Notes under the pieces: model-generated | The model's database searches: none | What the model saw: only the letters and a program-made list of their open reading frames with translations | Told to the model about the DNA's origin: nothing | Position numbers and translations under genes: made by a program | Shown: piece by piece, positions 11,101 to 19,438 of the stretch | Numbering within the stretch: the first letter of the stretch is position 1 | How the letters are laid out: the number at the start of each line of letters is the position of its first letter | From: Plasmopara viticola | Taxonomy: Eukaryota > Oomycota > Peronosporomycetes > Peronosporales > Peronosporaceae | Direction of reading: 5' to 3' | DNA length: 64,000 nt | Assembly: GCA_001695595.3 (NCBI GenBank) | Contig: MBPM02000095.1 | Span: 124,001 to 188,000, forward strand

Positions 11101-11237
11101 AAGGTCCAGTGTGTAATAGTTTTCCTGATGAGGCAGCTGGAGCTCATCGTGGGAGAAAAGGATCAATTTCGCTGTATGGACGTATGAAAAAAGCCCAGAA
11201 AAATGCGCTCGCTATATTTAAATCTACTTTTGAATGA
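8136..11237 (+). CDS. Tandem TBC-domain protein (Rab GTPase-activating protein)
   Basis: The frame encodes about 1033 residues from the ATG at 8136; it is open further upstream to 7935, but that part is AT-rich and lacks protein-like composition. Two TBC domains are visible, at about residues 34-285 and 515-770, with parallel landmarks (HREWVWPIL and HRSWIWPIL; LLCTKWFFSFF and ILCTKWLVTCF). TBC proteins stimulate GTP hydrolysis by Rab GTPases with an arginine finger (IxxDxxR) and a glutamine finger (YxQ). Domain 2 keeps both (IENDIRRTR, GYCQGMNE). Domain 1 reads ERFHHLNPF and LYCHGMVE, so both fingers are lost and it is probably non-catalytic. A basic, Ser/Arg-rich linker joins them. The last roughly 85 residues appear to be read in the wrong frame after an A-run at 10973-10976; the better frame ends at 11114-11116. 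The substrate Rab is unknown. Confidence 0.88.
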   Translation: MEVAWSLLREEARCLAHYIGKSGREHHSLVSNRAIWGTIRAHGVPSEHREWVWPILLHEQSIKVHCHQTENGATYIQLLQEMTEDLQEKETISALDQAQEEALERFHHLNPFQERKIRRILLAYAKSNDSFLYCHGMVESCVVLSTFLVEEDAFWTFWMLLEVLLPKYFDESVVDFHTDCLVLQELLRVHDLALSEHFALLGVSIQLLCTKWFFSFFAESMPFEVVCRLYDILFIDICSRQLDSKIIFSTSLSVLLYLSSTLVELQDVNVVLDVINEFCLTTLNEFSVAESFLDLINFVHAQLDDRDLATLREKYRAQLAQEGEQRKSLQRKSQTRKISKRPKQKKQGSFERQNHSRKIKKIKLLIQWRKHMVNGAGTPTSQIKKRASSDSSGNTQYSRNSHTRSRRQESPSPSSGYGSNSNDCDEAEHGSVTTSSETEMLVQVQQGISKINRRRSRTSLLARSFSFRNADEALNPLSSRSLSLSNSILSNASSTIEGDDASQFCNCDLKDKTDLWERLRSSGAPKAIIRHSMRGVPDEHRSWIWPILINQLSMRLDTSRALAAVINDDEGALIDREIAKSIENDIRRTRSLRHDQVVPMRRVLTAFASRNRRVGYCQGMNEILVVLLQHLDEDQALQALILLIEVLLPAYHVDSMIGLHTDCAVMNTLLRQNDVELHTHFIELGLNMEILCTKWLVTCFLTSLPSFCGLKVIDMLLARSREKQRASRVLLGVGISIFFTLRDTLLDAKDAGEVLLAINEYFALEMTKTTAEMDKFLQFCLIITDQLEPEIVEEFRLFHKDEVMERFAAFEAKKIEMRHQLEEAKAKQRKVASAPPSPSKTERPSTFAASNIIVGKPHTNNRISGLSAYISNPLRGSGNNKSATTETDDGKGCRKRYKRIDVLQTHDNFGEDIEKMEDQLEDLTDLFLRGKIDEKEHSCIRAQIVRKWCKGMNSPQSAMVRVQCVKHLYCQRNGRESCTRSTTGIHHVEGPVCNSFPDEAAGAHRGRKGSISLYGRMKKAQKNALAIFKSTFE

Positions 11238-12299
11238 AAGTTGCTCGTGAGGTGCGCGTTAAGCATAATATAGAATACTGCGGGTAATCGTATGAATGAA
11301 CATTTTGATTTTAGAGAAAAAATTGGGCGCACAGCTCCAGTCTACTCGCCTGGTTGCTGGTGTTGTTAATCACAACTTAATAGATCAAGATTCTCGACCT
11401 ACACCAATGACTTCCCTTTGCTATTTCACTGCTGCTAATTTATTATACTCAACCTCCCAGCGCAGCATTGACTTTAACTCGAAGGTGAGGTAGTCAAAGG
11501 TTTAGATGACTACCTACCTACTACAAATTCACGCCTCGCACTCTTTCCAAGAGGTGCTGGGTCGTATCCAAGCAAATAAGTCGTCTCCACAATTCTTTGG
11601 AAAGCCGCACACATAATGCAACCTGTCAACGGATGAAATTGGTCAAGTTCTTCCGTGAAGCTTAAAGATTCCAACTTCTGACGGAAGGAAAATGAGACCC
11701 TTCTCTTCTGGATTAAGGAGAAAAAGGTGGCCACCAAGATGACCTTGGTCACGGATGAACATAATAAATAACATGTCTCACTGCAAGGTAAATGCCTCTG
11801 AGAGTCCACGTTGTCTAGCAAAATGTCACGATCGAGTGGTACCGCTAGTGTTTTGACACCATCGACCGTGTCCGGCGCAGCCACTTTATTAGATAATTTG
11901 AAATTCAACAACAAAGACCACAAACGGATGAGTCATTTGGCAGGACGTTTTCCAAACATAAAAGTTTATACTAATCATATGTCAGCAGCGTAATGATAAT
12001 GACAAGATTGTCAACGATGTGCCTGTATTCTTATATCCTTATCATAAAAAAGTTTTTCACATGGGTGTCAGTGCTGTAACGCAACGGTCCGATTTTCATC
12101 GAGAGCCAATCTAGCCTTACTTTGTCGTGCCGACAGTCTCTAGTCCATGTCGCTAAAGTAAGGGCCTTCGCAGAGCCACGCACGCATAATCTTGTACTTA
12201 CGCGCCACGGATTAGGTCTGATAAGGAGTTGTGATAGAAGCTAGCTCATGGACTGGTCAGCACGATAACACATCAACTAAATTATTCTGCTTTCCCGGC
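11238..12299. other. No intact gene; possible copia protease/pre-integrase debris on the minus strand
   Basis: A minus-strand frame at 11923-11510 (137 codons) has phrases such as VPLDRDILLDNV and RRVSFSFRQKLESL that vaguely recall the segment before copia integrase. The match is too weak to call. The rest shows nothing recognisable. Confidence 0.25.
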
Positions 12300-12803
12300 T
12301 TAAATCTCACCCTTAAGTGACGTTCTGCAAGAAAGGAGAGCTACTTGGCCTTTCTTTGTGATAGAAGGGGTGTCACAGTACGTAGTAATGCATGAAATGC
12401 ATGACGAATGTCTTAAAAAGCCTAGCAAGTGAGACGTAGACTTGACAAGATTAAACCCCATTCCAGGTAGCTCTTTGTCATGAGCAGAAACTACTTTTTG
12501 ACGGCTCAAGACTGCCGAAAAAATCGAACACATTCTTTCGACCTTGCTCATCAGCATCCGTTTGAGCCAGTGCAGTGCCAATGTTCAAGTCCGACGCGTC
12601 CAAAACAACACTGAACGCTCGCTTCGGAGCTTGTAAGACCATATCGGCTTCTGTACGAAAGTTTTCTTGACTTTGTTAAGTGCGTACTGGTGAAAGACTC
12701 TGCTTCCTTTTTGAGAGATCGAACAATAGCCAAGTCTGTTCTGCGTATCCTGCACAACACGTATGCTAAACATTGGCAGGTCAAGCAGCTCCTTCACAGT
12801 CAT
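12300..12803 (-). mobile_element. Ty3/gypsy-like reverse transcriptase/RNase H relic
   Basis: Two overlapping minus-strand frames (12803-12585 and 12581-12300) give a broken series of phrases: VKELLDLPM, VVQDTQNRLGYCSISQKGS, YALNKVKKTFVQ, LALAQTDADEQGRKNVFDFFGS. They resemble the reverse transcriptase connection region and start of RNase H in oomycete gypsy elements. The frame switches at least twice and stops interrupt it, so it is a relic. No LTRs were found. Confidence 0.4.
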
Positions 12804-15800
12804 GCTTTTTGATCAAGCGCCATACAAAGATTTCTTTATCTCCGCCAAAGATGCTTTTATCTACACAAGTGTAAAGGTTATTCACCTGATCACTCCTCAC
12901 GCGTAGACAATGTGGTTTAACGTAGATGTCTTAACCTGATCTGCACGCCCTTTCCTGCTCTATACGACAATAGGCAACACTTTATCAAAGAATGTCTGTG
13001 TATATGCTCTGTGGGAACTGAAGAATCATGTCACTTGGCAATTCAACATCGCCGATGAGGGTATTACCAACCACTCATAAGGTACATTGCTCGTTGTGCT
13101 GACGGCTGTCAATGAAATGACACTCTCTAGCATGAAAAGTTGATCATACTTTGTCGACTAAGTCGAGTGTGCTGTATATTGTACACCTTTCTGTATTGTT
13201 TGCGCCACATACTTTCGAGAAATCATCGCACGTGTCTTGATAATGACCACAATAAATTTCTCATAAGCATGTACGATGCGTTTTGTGCCATTTGTCTATC
13301 TTGCACAGCATGTCGGAGTGCAGTTTAAGAAGTACAGAATGTTATCGCATCTTCTTTGCCACTGCCTTCATATTTAGAATCCTGTTTTTAAGACAAAGTA
13401 AACTTATGACGTACACCTCTACCAGGTGATAACGTCTTAGGTGCTTTCGGAATACTTCTTCTACTACAGACCCAAAAATTCTATCAGGATCAAGAATTCG
13501 CTCCGTGCACTCAGCGCATTTTAATCTCTAGCGACCAATACATCAAAAACTTGATCTTTCTTCTGGTTGCATGACCATTTCTTGGCTATGCCGTCGGCTC
13601 CAGAAGTTTTCGCAAGCTCTGCCATATAACTTTTGTCCAGGCCGAGCAATATACATTTGTGGCCAAGTCTGCCCAGGTGGTTAACCTATCAGATTATACA
13701 GGTTAATTTTTGTGCCTGGTCACCGTGCAGCGCACTATCCGCATTTTGAAATTGCACAAGTACAAGAAGTGTTCAGTCACTTTAATGATCGCCGAGCGCC
13801 ACAAAGAAGTTATAACTCATAGGGCGTACCAATTTTTCATAAAAAAGAAACTGCGATGGTCCAGACGATATATGTTACAACAAGCGCGGGAGAGAGTGCA
13901 ACAAACGGTGTCATTCGAGTGATGGGAGCGTCATGGCTTAAAGGGCTTTCTGCTAAGACGGGACATTGGAACTAAACATCCTCGTTGGCATGCAGGACTC
14001 GATCATGTACGCTGCTTCCCTGCAGACCCATTTGCAACCACTAATCGACTCTAGAACGCACAAGAATGACGATTCCTATGCCACACTCTCGATATACGAT
14101 AGGCTTAAAAATATAAGAGTTATGGTCTGGCTAGCAATGGCCCCGGATCGCGATGTCATTAAAAAATTTTGGGCATCCCTACGCAAGAAGTGTACGCAGT
14201 GGAAGGCCACACGACTCTGCAAAAAAAGGTCAAGTGCTCTTTTTTTAAGTTTGAGAGCAAATCGCACGACAGACTTCTAACATCTGATGAGTTCACGCGA
14301 CGCTTTGCACAGAAGCGATATGCAGGGATGTACATGACTTCCGATGAATTACTATGCAATACGCTGATTCAAAGAGCGCAATCGACTGCAATTTGTTGAC
14401 AGATCTATTCGATAATGTATCACCTTGTTTCTGTCCTTGATGAGTAACTATATTCGCTATCAACCTGTAAACACTTGCACTCGCTACTCAAGACCCATGG
14501 CATCGTAAAGCAGGCGTTGCATTCTCTTTTCGAAAATTATATACTTGAAGTCGGTATCAAGGCTCAGATGAAGTAATTTGCTTTATTTAAAAAAGGACGT
14601 CCTACTTGTCAAGCAACCCGTGCACACATTTCTATGTATACCTGAAATCTAGCCGCGAATGGCAATCTTATCATGAAGAAGAAGACGCAAAAGATCCTAA
14701 ACATCTAAATAAAGAGACCGGATGGTGAGGCAGATGGGGAAATGCGCACAATGGCCCCATTAATGCACCCAAAGTTAAGGCTTAAGCCGGACTAGCAATC
14801 TCGAACGCTGCATGGAGACTGCACCCCACGCACTCAACAGCATCGTTCGAGAGCTTTTGAATCTATGGAGCACTGTAGGGATTGATCAGTTGGCGCATCT
14901 GATTTTCTTTCTTGACGAACTGCTCGCTTTGCTGCTTCGAATCTTGACCAAATAGTCACAGAATCACGACCTAATGCATTGGGTGACATTATGATATATT
15001 CTATTGTTGACCTTACTATTGTTGTTGTCAACAAGTGGAGCAAGAAACAAGGCTATGGGGAGACTTTTGTCTAGCGACCAAGCGATCAGACTCGAATCCC
15101 CACAGATAATGCTTTTGCTAGTTTGATTGTCGCTGCTGCGCTTAGCAACACTTCATAATTGTTCTGGCTCTCTCTACAGCTTTTCCGCGGCCTTGAATCT
15201 AGTGGTGCTGTGTTTGGCACGGTTGCTGTCAGACGTAAACTCTCCAGCTGCTTGAAAATCCGTCACAGATCAAATTATCAGCAATAACACATTTTTGTTG
15301 TTGTCAAGCCCAGACTACATAAAACGCGATGCTCGGAGTAGATAACTAAATTTCTTTTGACAAGGATGGGAGTTGACTCTTTGAAGTGTTATCGATATGA
15401 AAGGACTATGTAAGAACTATAATTCCATTAGGCTCAACTGTTCGTTTTCATGGTCGGCAATTGGGCAATGTTGTCTCTAACTTTCTTCACGCCAAAGTTA
15501 AATGCGAAATTGAGTTTAGCTAATTCCTATGCCATTTGTTTTACAACACTTGTCAGTAATAAAGACATAACGCGCGACATCGGCAATACTTCCTTTGACG
15601 AAGCGTCCATACCTTGTTCCAGCTTCATTCGAACCTCTTTGTCTTCGTTGAGCTGGCATTGAAATTCCAAGTCACCATAAGATCTTGACCTTGGCCTTGA
15701 GCACCAGAATATGCGCGACAAACGATTCTTTACAAGAAAAATGCAAAAACTGTACCTTTTTTGGACTAAATGGAAGAATACATTTCGATGAAAAAAATCT

Positions 15801-15894
15801 TCGTTGAACCACCACTTTCCACCAAAATTAAAAAGTCTCCCTACGAAGTAAGAAAATATTGAAATTAAAAGAAAAGAAAATTTACCTAACTCAC
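12804..15894. other. No gene recognised; probable transposon decay
   Basis: Several medium frames occur on the plus strand (13710-13922, 13966-14280, 14169-14399) and overlap as if one coding sequence had been frameshifted, but I recognise no domain. The sequence is AT-rich with many stops. It probably belongs to a decayed element, possibly the same insertion as the Mutator-like relic that follows. Confidence 0.35.
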
Positions 15895-17030
15895 TTAACA
15901 AAGTATACTTTGATGCTGCGCATTACTAGTGCATCGACACTTGTTGTGTCCCACTTGACCACAGCTGCCGCATCGGTAAATACTTTTTGGCGCGTCAACT
16001 TCTAATGCAGCATGCTGTGATTCGATTCGCTCCTTTCTGGGTCGGCTTTTTTTTGGACGGATTTGGTGGATGATTTTCACTCTTAACCAGTTTACTTTAT
16101 ATCACAGATGGATTCACTTCGAGTGCATCATCGTAGGCAATTAAATACGTTTTGGTTGACCACATATCCTCAAATGACAGCTCTGCACGTGACAGCCGAT
16201 TCGAAAACTTAAGTGCTGCTATGAGGTGTCCACGTGGAGCATTCATATCCTTCACATAACCTAATGTGCAGGTACCACTAATGATGTTTACCTCAACAGC
16301 ATACTCCATTGGCTTGTTTGTTCCGAACAAAACCGACACAACAAACGATGTATTTGAACTCGGATATACTTGAATTGTTCCCTCGTACATTTTTAACATT
16401 GAAGTGATGCAACTGGCAGCATAAGACGTGAGCACACCCCATTGTTTGGTCTGTGCAGCAAATTCAAGCCACTTCGTACCGACATAGCGTTCAATTGCCA
16501 TTATACAGTCCAAGATCGGCATTTCACGATTGTTTTTCGGCTCGTTGTTCACGGATTCGACGTTATAGGAAGTAAGCATTCTATATCGTGAGCATGGGCT
16601 ATGGGCAATGGACCATTTCCCAAAGCCAACGTCAGCCAACCGTTTAGCTGCCTCGCGATTTAGCTTCATCAGATCTTCTTCTTTGGCTTCGTACGATTGC
16701 CTGGTCAGTGCACGTGCTAAGCCCCATGCATGTTCCTCTAACGTAACGGTTGATTGAGATTCTCCCTAGATTGACGTATGCAAAAAATGTGGTATCTCTT
16801 TGCCATTTTCTTTCATTGCTGGCATTAATTCCTTGTCACGATCAGGCACTACGAAGGCTGGAAGTGCAGGTAAATGCTGGAACAGGAACTTGATGAACCA
16901 CGCCCTTTAGTCTCACCGCTGACGAATGCTACTTCGACAATCTGAATCTCATTGTTACCATTTTCAAAACACGCCACCAACAGCACCCCTTTAACTTTGT
17001 GTTTGAGAAAATGCCATCCAGTGCCATGCC
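15895..17030 (-). pseudogene. Mutator-like (MULE) transposase relic
   Basis: Read from 17030 down to 15895 the pieces follow the order of a MULE transposase. The catalytic-domain start is LDGIFS... followed by KGVLLVACFENGNNEI. Next comes FVVPDRDKELMPAMKE (second acidic position), then LEEHAWGLARAL, GKWSIAHSPCSRY and LTSYNVESVN (the glutamate position). A SWIM-type segment follows around CTLGYVKDMNAPRGHLIAAL, and finally a CCHC zinc knuckle, CGSCGQVGHNKCRC. At least one frameshift (near 16980) and an in-frame stop (near 16768) break it. The three acidic residues of the DDE triad are still visible. The longest open part is 16669-16097. A terminal-inverted-repeat element begins about 150 bp beyond its 5' end. 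Confidence 0.72.
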
Positions 17031-17177
17031 GAGCAATGCATATGGAGCAAACGCATATATACTATATATGACCAATTGCTGCCCGCAGATTGTATGCGGT
17101 AAATTACTATATAGAGGTATAAATTCTCTATCTTTTATTTTTACATGTATAATTTTGCCATTGTTGTAAAATACTCA

Positions 17178-17295
17178 GGGAAATGATACCGGGCAGGCAC
17201 TTTTCGCTAACGGGTAGGCACTGATGTTTATATGAATTAAATTGATTGGCATTTCTTCTCTGTGATTGGCTGGAAGATTAATTCTCAGTCGTGAT
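17178..17295 (+). repeat. Left terminal inverted repeat
   Basis: The repeat begins GGGAAATGATACCGGG and matches the reverse complement of 18151-18268. Near the outer end the phrase CGGGCAGGCAC (here CGGGTAGGCAC in the second copy) occurs twice, 22 bases apart, as a direct subrepeat that could be a transposase-binding pair. Confidence 0.9.
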
Positions 17296-17461
17296 ATCAA
17301 TTCTCATATGCTACACCGATCTCAGATGCAACTTATCCCAACACTACTTTTCGACGTTAAAACCGCGACTTTTCACGCACCTTTGACGTATTCTTCCGCA
17401 GTAACATCACCATGAACACCTTGCAAACTCTTGGCAAGCTCAATTACATCAGCATATAGAG

Positions 17462-18129
17462 TTGACGCGACGGGCAACTCAGGTGCAAGAAGTAGAGAAG
17501 CAGCTGGCAAACGCATTGTCTGCCAAGTCCTTAACAAGTCCGGCAGCTCGACAGCGACAGACGCTTTGGCAACAACAATTTGCTTTGGAAAAGAGCTCGC
17601 TGTTGCGACAAGTTGATGACGAATGTCGACGGGCAAGCGAAGCATTGCAAGCGGCGTCTGCGCTCAAAGATGACAAAGAGGCAGCCCAGCGAGAGCTTGA
17701 TAGTGTCAAGGTGGAGCTATGATCTCATTTAAGTTGTGGCCGTCAGGTTTCGAAGAAAAATAGACACCAGTCGGTGATTAGTCTTGTGCGTGAGATTATT
17801 TCAGCGCTTAAAGAAGAGTTTAAAACAAGGACTCAAGCACTGCAAGCATGCTGGAAACAACACGATTTATCGGCAAATTCCAAGCTTGAGCACTTGGCGT
17901 CACAACTACCCTCTAGTCAAGGCAAGTTGGAAGTGTTGCAACGTTCCTCTGTTCATGTCAACGATGCGAATCAATCTTTGGAAAAGTATTGGTCTCTCCG
18001 GTACGAAGATCTGCGTTTGGAGAGCGATAATGAGCGAAGATCACTTGAATAGGAAATTCGATATTTCTAAAAGAAAGCAGCCGAAGCACAAAAAACACTA
18101 TTTCAAGCATCTGGCGAATTACGGACGTT
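17462..18129 (+). pseudogene. Captured coiled-coil gene fragment inside the TIR element
   Basis: One plus-strand frame runs from about 17462 to about 18129 and reads as a long coiled coil rich in Glu, Lys, Gln, Ala and Leu (for example VQEVEKQLANALSAK, LKDDKEAAQRELDSVKVEL, YWSLRYEDLRLESDNERRSL). It is interrupted by only three stops: TGA at 17720, TAG at 18050 and TAA at about 18068. Each sits where a C-to-T change of CGA, CAG or CAA would create it. There is no start or end of a gene, so it is a fragment. The parent gene is not in this window. A minus-strand frame over 17645-17373 also looks protein-like at its 3' end (TLYADVIELAKSLQG) and could be a second captured piece. Confidence 0.6.
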
Positions 18130-18150
18130 GAAGCGAAGCTAAAAGAAGTT

Positions 18151-18268
18151 ATCACGACTGAGAATTAACCCTCCAGCCAATCACCGAGAAGAAATGACAA
18201 TCAATTTAATTCATATAAACATCAGTGCCTGCCCGTTAGCGAAAAGTGCCTGCCCGGTATCATTTCCC
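18151..18268 (-). repeat. Right terminal inverted repeat
   Basis: This is the reverse complement of 17178-17295 with about five mismatches. It ends GGTATCATTTCCC at 18268. Its outer end lies about 180 bp upstream of the start codon of the ALKBH1-like gene, so the insertion sits in or next to that gene's promoter region. Confidence 0.9.
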
Positions 18269-18401
18269 AATATTTATTGCTGAGTATATTTTTTTGCCTC
18301 TTTACCATTTTTTGTTTTGGAGTAATACTTTCTCCAATTAATTTGTTTGTAAATAAGTATTTTTCCTTTGTTTATGTAAATAATTACTAGTATATTTCTA
18401 A

Positions 18402-18417
18402 CCGGTATAAATACCGG
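18402..18417 (+). promoter_or_regulatory. TATA-containing palindrome upstream of the ALKBH1-like gene
   Basis: CCGGTATAAATACCGG is a perfect 16-base palindrome whose centre, TATAAATA, looks like a TATA box. It ends 28 bases before the ATG at 18446, close for a promoter but consistent with the short 5' leaders of oomycete genes. A role as core promoter or dimer-binding site is inference. Confidence 0.4.
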
Positions 18418-18445
18418 CTGGACCATTGATTTTTGGTCTTTGACA

Positions 18446-19438
18446 ATGGAAACGGCGTACAAGGCATGTGAAAAGCGATGGAAGAGGTCCGACATTGAAT
18501 CTATGCTACACAACCCGACACTGCTAGACCCACGCAACCTCAAAGAAGAGCAGCAAGTGAAGATGCACAACGTGGGAAGCTGGAAATGGAGTGTGGAGTA
18601 CGAAGAGCGACCCGTTCTGGCCTTGGACGATTTCGGTAACTCACGTCGCGGCTTCTGCATTATTCCGAACGCTATGGACGAGATGACACAGCTAAAATTT
18701 GCTCATGCTTGCTTGTACATTGCAGTGCTGTGTCTGCAATGACTGCGTCATAGAGCACTAATCATGTAAATCTAATTGTAATACTTGCCTGACAGGACCG
18801 AGTTTCCGGAATTGCCACATGTGACCAACATGCATCAGCAGAACCAGCAAGTGTCACAGATTTGGCGCAAAGCGTGCAAATCATACCCAGAGGATCCGTC
18901 CGAATCTCCACTTCTCACAAAATTGTCTTGGGTGGCCTTGGGATACCATTACGACTGGAGTGCACGGAAATATCATAAAGAAAGATTTTCACCTGTGCCT
19001 GAGATGCTGCAGCAGCTTGGAGTCAGATGTGCTGCTGCATGTGGTATGACGCTAGCGGCTGAGGCCATTATAATTAATTATTACAAGATGAAGTCATGTA
19101 TGGGCGGCCATCTCGACGACGTCGAATACACTATGGATCATCCCGTTGTTTCGCTTTCACTCGGCAGTCCGTGCGTGTTTCTCTTGGGTGGGCACTCGAA
19201 AGACGAGCCCCCACTAGAGATTCTGCTACGTAGTGGCGACGTCGCTATAATGGGTGGAGCGTCGCGGAGGTGTTACCACGGCGTAGCCCGCGTGTTGCCC
19301 AATTCGTTCACCGTGAAAGAACACAAAGTTAAAGCGTGTACTCAGAGCGATGAAGTCCGAGTAGAGTATGAAGCCGTTCAGAAGTACTTGTCTTCGCACC
19401 GTATTAACATCAACGTGCGTCAAGTGTATCCGTCTTAG
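18446..19438 (+). CDS. ALKBH1: AlkB-family Fe(II)/2-oxoglutarate dioxygenase, ALKBH1 type
   Basis: Two exons encode about 308 residues: 18446-18729 and 18796-19438, joined across a 66-nt intron (donor GTGTCT, acceptor GACAG) that keeps phase. ALKBH1 enzymes demethylate tRNA and DNA adenine/cytosine adducts using iron and 2-oxoglutarate. The second exon follows ALKBH1 closely: WVALGYHYDW, AAACGM, EAIIINYYKM, the iron-binding HxD as GGHLDD, PVVSLSLGSPCVFLLGG, SGDVAIMGGASR, the second histidine in CYHGVARVLPN, and the 2-oxoglutarate arginine in ININVRQVYP. Metal and cosubstrate ligands are all present, so the enzyme should be active. The weak point is the donor site, which is not a canonical GTAAGT. 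Subcellular location cannot be told from the sequence. Confidence 0.85.

Larger units (their letters stand above)
17178..18268. mobile_element. Non-autonomous 1.09-kb element with 118-bp terminal inverted repeats carrying a captured gene fragment
   Basis: Bases 17178-17295 and 18151-18268 are inverted copies differing at about five positions (about 96 percent identity). The 855 bp between them contain no transposase but hold a decayed coiled-coil coding fragment. This is the structure of a Pack-MULE-like element, a short Mutator-type transposon that has picked up host gene sequence. The MULE transposase relic nearby makes a Mutator origin attractive, but the expected 9-11 bp target duplication could not be resolved: the flanks share only the phrase ATACTCAG in inverted orientation. 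Long TIRs of another superfamily are the alternative. Confidence 0.8.

Noticed and set aside
15070..15115. Possible tRNA T-arm (GACTCGAATCC)
   Set aside because: No acceptor, D-arm or anticodon stem can be paired around it.
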